DNA of 64,000 bases from Phaseolus vulgaris (taxonomy: Eukaryota > Streptophyta > Magnoliopsida > Fabales > Fabaceae). The position numbers and the translations under genes are program-made. How positions within the stretch are numbered: the stretch's first letter is position 1; each line of letters begins with the position of its first letter. Location: the NCBI RefSeq assembly GCF_000499845.2, contig NC_023759.2, forward strand, positions 37,967,785-38,031,784, written 5' to 3'. Below the pieces are notes generated by a model that worked only from the letters and a program-made list of their open reading frames with translations, was not told where the DNA came from and did not search any database. Positions 49,113 through 60,573 of the stretch are shown piece by piece.

Positions 49113-49650
49113 GGCAGTTTCGCACCCCTACATTTTTCTTCCTGCACCCCACAATTTTGTAAATCCCAAACTTGGCCTTCACCTTTTATTTGAAATAGGA
49201 ATCTGGGAGTGTGCTACGGATTCATCAATGCGAAAGTGAATCATGTTGCTTTCCGAATGATGGGGTATTCCAGATGCAAAGTTTGCATAAATTGTTGATT
49301 TATGGATTGTTGAATCTGGAAGCATAATTTCTATTACGGATTGGTGGATCTGGAATGATTTTTTATGGATTTCTGAATCCAGAATACATATTTTGAATTA
49401 CGGATTGACGAATTTGGAATGATTATTTTAATTATGGATCCATTCATGTACTACTAGAAGCACCAATTTGGGAGGTTACCAAACGCGCCAATCCAAAATT
49501 TTACTAGAAGTGTCAATCTGAAAAATTTACCAGATTTCATAATCCGGAATGCAAAAAAAATGTACAGGTTATTTATAGGGACGATTTTGTCTTTGCACAA
49601 CATTGTGGGGGTGGAGTAAGAAAAATGTAGAGGTGCAAGAAGAAACTACC
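49113..49650. mobile_element. Mutator-type MITE, copy 1
   Basis: 538 bp with terminal inverted repeats of about 45 bp (GGCAGTTTCGCACCCCTACA on the left; inverse GGTAGTTTCTTCTTGCACCT on the right). It is flanked by a perfect 9-bp direct repeat ATTTATTTA (49104-49112 and 49651-49659). A 9-bp target duplication with long inverted repeats is the mark of the Mutator superfamily. Its interior is a series of degenerate GGATTGGTGGATCTGGAATG / GGATTTCTGAATCC blocks. Non-coding. Confidence 0.88.
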
Positions 49651-49792
49651 ATTTATTTATGTTAAAGCTTGACCCACAAATAATGTTGACTAGTCAACAA
49701 AAACTCAGTCTTCTTGTGTCTTTTGACCAAAACTCTAGTTTATGTTTTGATGAGTTGGTAGTCTTCTTGGATATGTTTGTACATTCCTTCAC

Positions 49793-50379
49793 AACTTCTT
49801 CTTGCTGCACCCTTATGTTTTTCTTGCTGCACCCCCACAATTTTCTAAATCCTGAAATTGGCCTTGACCTTTTATTTGAAAAAGGGCACCGTGGTTACCG
49901 AAAATAGGGATCTAGGAGTGTGCTATAGATTCATCAATCTGAAACTGAATCATTTTTTTTTCCGGATGAGGGGGTGTTCTGGAAGCAAATTTTGCATAAA
50001 TTATTGATTTCCTGATTGCTGAATCCAGAAGCCTAATTCTGTTAGGGATTGGTGGATCCATAATGCTTTTTTTTGAATTATGGATTTCTGAATTCGGAGT
50101 GCATATTTATTTTACGGATTGGTGGATCCAGAATGTTTTTTTTGAATGATGGATTTTTAAATGTGAAATGCATATTTTGAATTATGGATTGGTGGATCCG
50201 AAATTTAACCGGAAGTGCCAATCCAAAATTTTTCTGGATTCCATAATCCAGAATGCAAAAAAATAAATACAGTTCAAGTGCATTTTAGGGTTTTTTAAAA
50301 AATAATAGGGACTGTTTGGTCTTTGCATAACATTGTGGGGGTGTAGGAGAAAAATGTAGGGGTGCAGGACGAAACTGCC
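49793..50379. mobile_element. Mutator-type MITE, copy 2
   Basis: 587 bp, the same family and orientation as the copy at 49113, from which it is separated by 142 bp. It is flanked by its own perfect 9-bp direct repeat TTCCTTCAC (49784-49792 and 50380-50388), so it arrived by an independent insertion. The left terminus is slightly eroded (AACTTCTTCTTGC against GGCAGTTTC...). The interior has the same GGATTGGTGGATCC series. Confidence 0.88.
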
Positions 50380-50459
50380 TTCCTTCACGTTGGAGTTGTC
50401 CTCTTGATTGGGCCTAGAAAAATAAACAAAAGCCCAATTAGACCCATATTTGCAAATAA

Positions 50460-53030
50460 ATCAATAAAAAACCTATAGGTCTTCATCCTCCTTATTATGT
50501 GGTTGTGTGTGGCTGGGGGCTCTGCCATCATCTCCTCCTTCTTAAGAGGATATGTCCTCAGATCTACAGGGTTGATCTCGAACAACAACCTTATTCCTGG
50601 TTTGAAAACTATGCTCGTCCTCCAGGATCAAATGTTGGAGTCATCAAACAAATCAAATGAGTTAGTTTCAACAATTGTATAAAAATCAGTCTTATTAAGT
50701 TGCCATTCCTCTTATTTTTCTACTGCTTTTGGCAACCTTTCACAAGATTTCTTTAGAGAGGAGTACATAATTTTCTTTTCTAAGTTTTTCCTCCCTTGCT
50801 CTAGACTTTTATTACTAGAGACACTACCTTTTGTTCTAGAAGAGCTAGTGATTTTTCAGTTTTTATTTTCAGTTTTAATCTTATTTGACCATCTAACACC
50901 TAAGAAGGTGTTAAAGGATAAAAAATATATTTATTTTTTTCATGTGTGAAGGTAATCTCATTGGTACGACCATTATGCATGGAGTTTTTAGCAAATTGCC
51001 ATGGTGGTCTCAATAAGACATGACAAGTTTCCATAGGCACTACATCACATAAAATTTTATCTTTATAGATGCCTACAGATAACTCGACCTTCACTTGTTG
51101 CTGAGATCTTAGCATATAATCAAAATAAACTACTGCATATTTACCTATGAATTTCCTAGGGGCATGATTCATAAGTCTCATGAAAGTGTTAGGTGCATTA
51201 GTGAGTCCAAAAGGCATCACTAACCACTCATATAGTCCAAACTTAGTCCTAAAAGAATTTTTCCACTCATCACCCTCTTTAATTCTTATTTGGTGATATC
51301 CACTTTTGAGATCAATCTTGGAAAATATAATGGACCCATGCAATTCATCCAACATATCATCAAGTCTAGGAATTGGATGCCTGTATTTGATTGTGATATT
51401 GTTGATGGCTCTACAATCACAACACATTCTCCACTTGCCATCTTTCTCAGGCACCAACAAAACAGGTACAACACAAGGACTTAGACTCTTTTGAACCCAA
51501 CCCTTCTCCAACAATTTCTGATCTTGTGATTCTATCTCCTTAGTCTCCTCAGGATTAGTTCTATAAGCTAGTCTATTGGGTAGACTAGCTCCCGTAACTA
51601 AATCTATTTGATGTTCTATACCCCTAAAAGGTGGAAGTCCAACGGGGGCCTTCCTTAGGGAATGCATCACCAAATTCTTTTAAAAGTATTTTAACTTGAG
51701 GAGGTAGTTCACAAACTTCAGCAAGTGTGGTAGTGCATAAGTGTTCCTTTACAAAGAAGGAGGCCTGAAGGTTGTTCAGATAGAAGTATATTTTCAATTT
51801 TATTTTCAAATTTTTCTTCTTTCTGAATGACCTTGTGTGAAGGAACACTCTTCTCCCACACCTTAGCTTGGTCCCTAAGGACTTTCTCTTGATTTTCTAT
51901 TTTTTTTTCTCATTTTCTTCACTCTCACTAGTTTCTTCTTCTTGGCTATTGTATTCATCTTTGTCCCTTAAGATCATATTCTTTCATTGGGACATTGAGA
52001 TGCTAAATGACACTTACCAAGACATTTAAAACATTGAATTTATCTAGCTCGAGTGTGTGAGATATGCTCATATTTGGATAGGTATTGGGAAGGTTCTAGA
52101 GATGTTTCTTTTATATGCTCTTCCCCTCTTTGGAACTCATCCTTGTCATAAGATACATAGTATGAACTTTGTTTTTGACTTGATTGTTTTCTCAAAATTT
52201 GTTTTTCAACTTTAATGCTAAGTTGAATCATGTCATTTAAATCTTTATAAGGTAAAAGTTCAACTTTGTTTCTTATCTCACGATTAAGATCACTTAAGAA
52301 CCTTGATATGGTCATATTAATTTTTTCTTTAATCCGTGCCCTAATTATATATAACACCATCTTTTGCCAATATTCTTCTACACTTAGATTTTTTGATGAA
52401 GTCTTTGGAGCTTGTCCATAAACTTCCTATTGTATGAGGGAATATGGTGACATCTCAAGGCTCCCCTAAGATCATTCCAATATGTAATGGGATGGTCCTT
52501 ATGGAGATGTCTCTCTCTTTTTAGGGCAGTCCACCAATACATAGCATTCCCTTGGAAACTTAAGGTAGCTAGGCGTACTTTCCTCTTCTCACTAACAATG
52601 TGGCAAGCAAAAAGTTGTTCCACCTTCATCTCCCATTCTAGATATGTTTCAACATTTTCCTTCCCATAAAAATGAGGTAAGTCTACCCTAGTCTCCTTTG
52701 GGTTTTCCTTTCTAGTTCTTCTAGGTTGAGGTTGATGATATTCATTCATTCTAAGACTCTCCTCAGCATATGAGTCACTCAACCAAGAACTAGATGCATG
52801 TGAAGATCTTTTTTTGTTTTTCTTATGTATTCATCCTTTTCTTTCACAATTTTCAACTCCTCTTCTAAAATAGCAAGATGAGCATCCCTTTCTTTTTTAT
52901 CTTCTATAATTTGGGTCTCATGTTGCAATTGTCTATGTGATAGTGATTGAAAGTCTTTGACTAATTGTTTTAAAAGAGATTTTATAGACTTTCTATCACT
53001 TTCACTTGGAGTAGAAGAATGAGATGACAT
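50460..53030 (-). pseudogene. Scrambled gag-pol of a Ty3/gypsy (chromovirus-like) element, minus strand
   Basis: From the ATG at 53030 leftward: a gag N-terminus with coiled coil (53030-52779), gag core (YLEWEMKVEQLF, WW.ALKRER; 52782-52384), gag continuation (52360-52040), and a CCHC knuckle (CFKCLGKCHLASQC, near 52000-52040). After a gap come RT sequence ([11 protein letters not shown] near 51620, [18 protein letters not shown] near 51370, [16 protein letters not shown] near 51190) and an altered catalytic box (YFDY in place of YxDD, near 51125). At about 51110 it switches to the protease C-terminal part ([13 protein letters not shown], near 51030) and its linker, which normally precede RT. 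The rest of RT, RNase H and integrase are missing. A short pol 3' end (VDLRTYPLKKEEMM) follows near 50550. It has frameshifts throughout and is dead. Confidence 0.85.
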
Positions 53031-53621
53031 GTTGAAAGTTATTTGTTAGAAGCAATTCACCAAAAGAAAGATAGGTGGAGTATCGTAGGTAGATTCCCAG
53101 GAAAGGGAGGTGGATCACTTAAGTACCAAGCCTTTCCTAGCCAGATTCTATTCCACAATACTTTTACAAACCCTTCTCTAAGTAATTCACTTAGAGCACA
53201 ATCAAAGATGAAAACAAAGTTTTATGCAAGAAAACAATGCAAAGCAATAAAACACACAATTGAAAATTGCTAACTAGAAAGCTTTAAAACTAGGCGTTTC
53301 CTAAGGTGAGGTTTCTTGGCACTTAGAATCTTGAAGACACACTCACCGTCTAAGAAGAAATTAATCCACTAATTTTTCAAGGTTTTGCAAAATACAACTT
53401 AAAGAAATACAAAGAAATTAAATCAACGTTGAGGCATAAAATTTTGTGTTGATCAACTTAGGAAATTAGATCAACTTAAGTTAACTAATTTTGAGGCACA
53501 AAATTTTAAGACCTATTCTATGCACTCCTTCACTTTGTAGCTCCTTTGTGTTTATTTTTATGCTAGCTTGCTGATGTACCCTTGTTATACCTCTTTAGGA
53601 TATTTAACTTTGAACATTCAA
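53031..53621 (-). other. Leader region of the minus-strand gypsy element, cut by the copia insertion
   Basis: This stretch lies upstream of the gypsy gag start on the minus strand and continues, after the copia element, at 59968. No gene is seen. Identification as untranslated leader is by position only. Confidence 0.4.
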
Positions 53622-53907
53622 TGTAAGAAATTATGTAAATTAATTTCTATAAAGTGACTCACATGACTTAGAGTTTGGACTTTGGGCCCAAATACGAATT
53701 TAATAATAATAATAGAATAAATAGTCCATTGGTTAACGTGAGAAATATATATCTGATGATATACCTAATGAAAACCTAGGTCAGATCAAGGTAAGTGCCT
53801 ATTCCTTCTTGATTGTATGATTGTGTGAGAGTCATGATATGATAAGATCTATATGTGAACATTATTGTATGTGTTCAATTTACGTCCATTCATGTTTTAA
53901 ATTTACA
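53622..53907 (+). repeat. 5' LTR of the copia element
   Basis: 286 bp, TG..CA. Compared with the 3' LTR it lacks about 71 bp between AACCTA(G/C)GTC and AGGTAAGTGCC; otherwise the two are very similar. Since the LTRs are made identical at insertion, the loss happened afterwards. Confidence 0.92.
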
Positions 53908-55610
53908 TGTGGTATCAAAGCCTCGTTGCTCATTTTTTGTGATTCTCCATTAATGTTTTTCAACAAAATTAAAGAACCCTAATTTTAAAATATTCCCAAT
54001 TTAAGAATCCTAATTTAAAATTAGGATTTATAAATTAAGATTTTCATTCCTCTATAACAGATCCCTAATTGTCCTAAACCATCCAAAAACAAAGAATCCT
54101 AATTTTAAAAATAATCCTAATTGAAGAACCCTAATTTTAAAATTAGGGTTTATGGATTAAGGTTTCCATTAACATAACCATAATCTTCCTGCATCCAATT
54201 TCATTAACGACGTTAATACTCTGTGCGAGAATCCATTATCGGAGTCGCTGTTGGCGTGGAACCGGAAGCCACCGTCGCTCGCGCAACCTTTGTCGCTGTC
54301 GGCGCGCACCTCTCCGTCACCACCCATATTTGCAGTCGACGACGCAGGTCGCCGTGACCTGATCGTCGTTAAGGAACAGAGTGGTTCATGCGGTGATCGT
54401 GGATCTGTAAGGATCGGGTTGAGCCCAGGGTGCGGTGAACGTGCCTTAGGGCGCAACGGCGTTAGGGTTGAAGAAGGAAAGCGCGGTGGCATCGGGGTTG
54501 GAGAGGGAGAATGACGGCGTCGCGCAATGTCCTTTTTGGTGGCGCGGTTATCGTTTTCCTGAACAGGGTCCAACATCCATTAATGGCGCGGTGACACGGG
54601 GGCGCGGCTGAGCAGGTGACCCGCGCCACGTACAGGGAGACGGCGGTGGGGAGCTGTCGAAAAGAAAGGGAGAGTAAAATGAGTAGGGTTTTTGGTGTGT
54701 GATAGTATCAGCCTCGGCGTGATGATGCAATGGAAGGGAGGTTCACGGAATTGGAATGCAACATAATCTTGGATTCAAAATATTATAATATAATATAATG
54801 AAATCCGTGTATGAATTATCCACTTTACGTTATCATTTTTTATTAAACTTTAATTAAAGTTTTTTTTTAATTAAAGTTTTTTTTAATTAAAGTTTTATTA
54901 TATTATAATGTAATTTAATTTACATTAAGTTAAAAGTTTAATTAAAGTTTTTAATTCAAATTTTATTATGTTATTATAATTAATTTAATTTGAATTATAT
55001 TAAAGTTTAATTAATTGATTGAAAGTGAGGAATGAAAAGAAAAATTATTTTTTTCCGCTTTATGTATTATTTTTTAATGATATAATTTTTGGAATTATTT
55101 GTATGATAGATTTGTAAACACCAAAGTGATCAAATCTTTATGTTTTATTTAATTCCAAATTATGGATGAATTTTATTTCAATTAATGATATACTTTTTGG
55201 AGTTATTTGTATGATAGATTTGTAATCACCAAAGTGATCAAATCTTTAAGTTTTATTTAATTTCAGATTACTGATAAATTTTATTTCAATTACCTATAGA
55301 ATGGATGCTAAATTATTTAAATATGGGTAAATGGAAATTCATTATTATAAGACATTTTTGGATCACCCAAAGGTTGATTAGTTGTCCTTATAATTAATGG
55401 ATATGATTGTTGGTAGTGAGTATGTGTTATTAGTTTTGCTTGTATATACTAAGATAACAAGTGTTTCTAGTTGATGCATATATCTTGCCAAATAAAGTTA
55501 ATACTATTAGCATCATTATGTTTTGTGTATTAATGAAACTCCCAAAGGAGAACATTAGTATACATAAAATGTTTTATGAATCTGTATTGTATGGTTTATG
55601 AGTCGAAGTA
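53908..55610 (+). other. Long leader of the copia element with a GC-rich island and tandem duplications
   Basis: 1.7 kb between primer-binding site and gag. It holds repeated CCTAATTTTAAAATTAGG-type blocks (53970-54170), a GC-rich island (about 54190-54720) with open frames on both strands that resemble no protein I know, TTAATTAAAGTTTTTT repeats (54850-54910), and a 108-bp tandem duplication (55075-55182 and 55183-55290). The island may be captured host DNA, but its source cannot be named. Confidence 0.5.
55075..55290 (+). repeat. 108-bp tandem duplication in the copia leader
   Basis: Two adjacent units, both containing ATTTGTATGATAGATTTGTA, CACCAAAGTGATCAAATCTT and TTTTATTTAATT, offset by 108 bp with few differences. 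Confidence 0.85.
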
Positions 55611-55613
55611 TTA

Positions 55614-58600
55614 ATGTTAAGCATGTGTGATTGCAGTATCTGTACTGTAGCCTTACATTCACAAGCTACGTCTATTCCAGTATGTAATGGTCTAAATTTT
55701 TCTGACTGGAGTGAAAAAGTCCAATTTCACTTAGGTGTATTGGATCTTGATTTGGCCATTCGAATCGAGAAACCTGCTGCTATTACTGATGATAGTAGCA
55801 ATGAGGAGAAAGCTCATTATAGGGCTTGGAAAAAGTCAAATAGACTTAGCCTGATGTTTATGCGAATGAGCATAGCAAACAATATTAAGTCTGCTCTTCC
55901 TAAAACCGAGAATGCAAAAGAATTTATGAAATTTGTGGAAGAGCGCTCCCAAAAAGATGATAAGTCTCTTGCTTAGACATTAATGAGTACATCAACCACC
56001 ATGAATGCTTATTATGTATGTTTTGAATCAAACTTAACGGAAGTTCCACATAATTCTTGGTGGATTGATTCTGGATGCACAACTCATGTTTCTAACATGA
56101 TGCAAGAATTCCTTTCAACCCGAACCATAAAGTCAAATGAAAAATTTGTCTTCATGGGGAATAGAGAGAAGGTTCCAGTGGAAGCAATCGGGACTTATCG
56201 TTTAATCCTCGACATTGGATTTTATTTAGACTTGATGGATACTTTTTATGTACCTAGTATATCTAGGAATTTAGTTTCATTGTCTAAACTTGATGTTGTC
56301 GGATACTCTTTTAAATTTGGGAATGGATGTTTCAGTCTATATCAACGTACCTATTTGATTGAATCTGGTACTCTTTATGATGGATTATATAGATTGAATC
56401 TCGATAATCTATATGGTGAAACTCTTATGACCTCGCATCATAATGTTGGCACTAAACGTAGTTTGGTGAATGAATGTTCTGCTTTCTTGTGGCACAAACA
56501 TTTGGGACATATTTCCAAAGAAAGGATGGAGAGATTAGTAAAGAATGAAATACTTCCAAGTTTGGATTTTATTGATCTGAATGTATGTGTGGATTGTATT
56601 AAAGGCAACAAACAAAACACACAAAGAAGGGAGCCACAAGAAGTACTCAGCTTCTTGAAATTATACACACTGATATATGTGGACCTTTTGATGCAAGTTC
56701 TTTCAATAAAGAAAGGTATTTTATCACCTTTATTGATGATTTTTCACGTTATGGTTATGTCTATTTACTGCATGAAAAATCACAAGCAGTGAATGCTTTA
56801 GAAGTTTATATAAATGAAGTGGAAAGGCAATTAGATAGAAAGGTGAAAATTGTCAGGTCAGATAGAGGTGGTGAATATTATGGAAAGTATGATGAAAGTG
56901 GACAACACCCTGGTCCGTTTGCTAAGTTCCTTGAGAGACGTGGTATTTGTGCTCAATACACAATGCCAGGTACACCACAACAAAATGGTGTTTCAGAAAG
57001 GCGTAATCGAACCTTAATGGATATGTTAAGAGCATGTTAAGTAAGTTAACTGTACCTGTTTCATTGTGGATGTATGCTTTAAAAACTACCATGTATTTGT
57101 TGAACAGGGTTCCTAGTAAGGCAGTTCAAAAGACACCTTTTGAATTGTGGACAGGAAGGAAACCCAGTTTGAGACACCTGCATCTTTGGGGATGTCAGAC
57201 AGAAGTCAGAATATACAATCCACAAGAAAAGAAATTGGATGCAAGAACAATCAATGGATATTTCATTGGTTATCCAGCAAAGTCAAAAGGGTATATGTTT
57301 TACTGTCCTACCCATAACACAAGAATTGTTGAATCTGGAAATGCACGGTTCATTGAAGATGGTGAAACTAGTGGGAGTGATACTTCACAAAATGTGGAGA
57401 TTAAGGAAGTTAGAGTACAAGTTCCTTTAACTAGTACCTTTACTTCAAGTATTGTTGTTCCTAATGTAGTTGAGTCACTCAACGATGAAGAAGAACAACA
57501 AATTAATGATCATGAAGTTAACAATGAACCTGTAGTAGAACAACCACAATAAATAGTATTAAGAAGATCTCAAAGAGAAAGAAAGTCTGCTATTTCGAAT
57601 GATTATGTGGTTTATCTACAAGAGTCAGAAAATGACTTAGGTATTGATAATGATCCAGTTTCATTTTCAGACGCCATCAATGATGATAATTTTGATAAGT
57701 GGTTAGATGCCATGAAAGATGAGATTAAATCAATGGCACAGAATGATGTATGGGACCTTATAAAATTGCCAGAAGGATGCAAGAGAGTCGGGTGTAAATG
57801 GGTCTTTAAGACTAAACGTGACTCTCATGGCAATATTGAACGTTACAAGGCCCGACTTGTTGCCAAAGGATTTACTCAAAAGGATTACATTGATTATAAG
57901 GAAACATTTTCACCTGTTTCTAAGAAAGATTCCTTTAGAATTATCATGACATTAGTAGCTCATTATGATCTTGATTTGCATCAGATGGATGTCAAAACTG
58001 CCTTTCTGAATGGGGATTTAGAAAAGGATGTTTATATGGACCAACCAGTGGGGTTCATTGAAGAAGGAAAGGAACACATGGTGTGTAAACTTAAGAAATC
58101 AATATACGGGCTTAAACAAGCTTCTAGGCAATGGTATCTTAAGTTCAATGATACTATTGTGTCCTTTGGGTTTAAGGAAAACATCGTTGATCGGTGTATA
58201 TACCTAAAGGTCAGTGGGAGCAAGTTTATATTCCTGATTCTGTATGTTGATGATATCTTGCTTGCAACTAATGATTTTGGTCTATTAAGTGAGACTAAGA
58301 AGTTTCTCTCTAATAACTTTGAGATGAAAGATATGGGTGAGGCATACTATGTGATAGGAATTGAAATATTCCGTGACAGATCACAAGGACTGTTAGGTTT
58401 GTCTCAGAAAACATATATTAATAAAGTTTTAGAGAGATTCAGAATGGATAAATGTTCGAATCTCCTGTTCCAATACTGAAAGGAGACAAATTTAGTCTCA
58501 TGCAATGTCCAAAGAATGATTTGGAACGGAAACAGATGGAGAATATACCTTATGCATCTATTGTTGGGAGTTTGATGTATGCTTAAACTTGTACACGACC

Positions 58601-59225
58601 AGATATTAGTTTTGCAGTTGGTATGCTTGGAAGATACCAGAGTAATACAGGATTGGATCATTGGAAAGTTGCAAAGAAAGTTTTAAGATACTTGCAAGGA
58701 ACGAAGGATCACATGCTTACTTATAAAAGATCTGGACATCTTGAGGTGATTGGATATACATATTCAGATTTTGCTGGCTGTGTGGATACACGAAAGTCTA
58801 CTTTTGGTTATGTGTATCTTTTAGCCGGAGGGGCGATTTCGTGGAAAAGTGCGAAGCAGATAGTCATTGCTGCATCCACTATGGAGGCTGAATTTGTGGC
58901 ATGCTTTGAGGCTACAGTTCAGGCTAATTGGTTGCAGAATTTTGTTTCAGGACTTGGAATTGTTAACAGTATTGCCAAGCCGCTGAGAATTTATTGTGAT
59001 AACTCCGCAGCTGTCTTCTTTTCTAAAAATGACAAGTATTCCAAAGGTGCTAAACATATGGAATTGAAATACTTTGCCGTTAAAGAAGAAGTTCAGAAAC
59101 ATAGAGTGTCAATAGAACATATTAACACTGATCTTATGATTGCTGACCCTTTAACAAAAGGGTTACCGCCCAAAACATTTACTGGTCATGTTGTAAATAT
59201 GGGCATTATGTCTACTCGTGAATGA
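55614..59225 (+). pseudogene. gag-pol of the copia element, frameshifted and internally deleted
   Basis: The gag (UBN2-type: NGLNFSDWSEKVQFHLGVLD, RLSLMFMRMSIANNI) starts near 55614, reaches a stop at 55974, and joins within a few codons to protease (WWIDSGCTTHVSN, about 56060). The C-terminal half of gag with its zinc knuckle is missing. A pre-integrase HHCC segment (WHKHLGHISKERM...CVDCIKGNK) follows. Frameshifts occur near 56640, 57035 and 58480; stops occur at 57550 and near 58584. The integrase core keeps SDRGGEYYG and TPQQNGVSERRNRT. RT keeps KARLVAKGFTQ, QMDVKTAFLNG and YVDDIL (about 58240). RNase H keeps YSDFAGCVDTRKSTFGYV and ends with the LTKGLPP block before the stop at 59225. Not autonomous. 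Confidence 0.93.
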
Positions 59226-59610
59226 TGAATGTTGTTATTAATGCTTATTTGACACTCTGAGCTCATTGAATAAATAAAGTTTCTGAAATTTATGTTTTCT
59301 ACTTTATGTATATGCATGTAAATTATGTTGTGGAAAACAAATTATGTTGTTATTGATGAAAATGACATTATGTTTGAACCTATTATGGATTTCTCATTAT
59401 AAAGTCATATTAAAGAGAAAGGATGATATAGTAGTACATGGAAGGAAATGTGTCGATTAAAATGACATGTAACCGCCATGACTCTTATTATTTCTGTATC
59501 CTTGATTTTGATTAATGATAGAATCAATTTATGTAAGGCCCTTTAAATGCGCATTTATGTAATTATTAAATCATGAAAGTATTATAACTCATATGAGTCA
59601 AGTGGGAGAA

Positions 59611-59967
59611 TGTAAGAAATTATGTAAATTAATTTCTATAAAGTGACTCACATGACTTAGAGTTTGGGCTTTGGGCCCAAATATGATTTAATAATAATAA
59701 TAGAATAAAGAGCTCATTGGTTAACGTGAGAAATATATATATGATGATATACGTAATGAAAACCTACGTCGGATGAACGAAATTGCTAAGAGATAGATTG
59801 GGACAAAGGAAATAAAGTAATTGCTCAATTAGGATCACTCATGGATCTAGGTAAGTGCCTATTCCTTCTTGATTGTATGATTGTGTGAGAGTCATGATAT
59901 GATAAGATCTATATGTGAACATTATTGTATGTGTTCAATTTACGTTCATTCATGTTTTAAATTTACA
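59611..59967 (+). repeat. 3' LTR of the copia element
   Basis: 357 bp, full length, preceded by the purine tract AGTGGGAGAA (59601-59610) and followed by the target duplication TTCAA. It keeps the 71 bp lost from the 5' LTR. Confidence 0.93.
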
Positions 59968-60564
59968 TTCAAATCTGCACCTCTTTAGTGATATAGCTCT
60001 CACAAAAAATTTCAGCTCCACTACTCACCAAGACACTTTTTGAGTAGCTTCCACCAAGAAAGAGATCAAACAAGTTTAAAGCAAAAAAAACTCAATTTAA
60101 AGATTGGACCACAACAAAGGGAATTGATATATGACAAGACTTGAAAGAGTATTCAATAAAATTGACAAACAAAAATTAAGGTACTCAAGAAAAGGTAATA
60201 CACAAATTGAACCTAGAGAGTGTTACTAGAATTGGATGAAGAAAATAAAAAACAGCACTACTAAAATTTTGTGTAAAATTTGCGTGACTTTAAAAATTTA
60301 TGTTTGCATGACTTTAAAAATTTATGTTGAGCCAAATATTTCAAATTTAAATGTAAAATTTAAACCACAAAAAACTCAATGTCTAGCTCAAATTAGACGC
60401 TGGAATTGTACCAAAACAGTGCCCCAATTAATTATGATAAAATTTTCAAAATCATTGCCGCTTCACTCTAAATTAACACAGGTTGTAAACAAAAATTTGA
60501 CTCAAAACCACATTAAAATCATTCCGTGACACCAAAGATCCTGTTTGTGATTAATACGCATAAC
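59968..60564 (-). other. Continuation of the gypsy leader region beyond the copia insertion
   Basis: AT-rich sequence without a gene, contiguous with 53621 before copia arrived. It has a 23-bp direct duplication GACTTTAAAAATTTATGTT near 60284-60330. Toward the right, on the minus strand, a TTTGGTGTCACGG block near 60525 could be part of a primer-binding region, but I cannot show an LTR next to it. Confidence 0.35.
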
Positions 60565-60573
60565 GAAGAAGTC

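Larger units (their letters stand above)
48600..50460 (-). repeat. LTR-like region of the minus-strand gypsy element, with two MITEs inserted
   Basis: Downstream (minus strand) of the last pol codons, the sequence carries LTR-type features: a TATA-like CCTATAAATTGAGGTG near 48715 and several AGGCCCAAT-type and GGGCTT blocks. Both MITEs (49113-49650 and 49793-50379) lie within it. The exact LTR ends cannot be fixed, because a matching partner LTR was not found in the window. Confidence 0.4.
53622..59967 (+). mobile_element. Ty1/copia retrotransposon with both LTRs, coding-defective
   Basis: LTRs at 53622-53907 and 59611-59967, both starting TGTAAGAAATTATG and ending TTTAAATTTACA. A perfect 5-bp target duplication TTCAA flanks it (53617-53621 and 59968-59972). 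A TGGTATCAAAGC primer-binding sequence (initiator tRNA-Met type) follows the 5' LTR at 53910, and the purine tract AGTGGGAGAA precedes the 3' LTR. The internal order is leader, gag, protease, integrase, reverse transcriptase, RNase H, as in Ty1/copia. It sits inside the older minus-strand gypsy element. Confidence 0.95.

Noticed and set aside
54169..54576. 135-codon minus-strand frame in the GC-rich island
   Set aside because: An overlapping frame is open on the other strand too, as expected from GC-rich sequence with few stops, and neither resembles a known protein.
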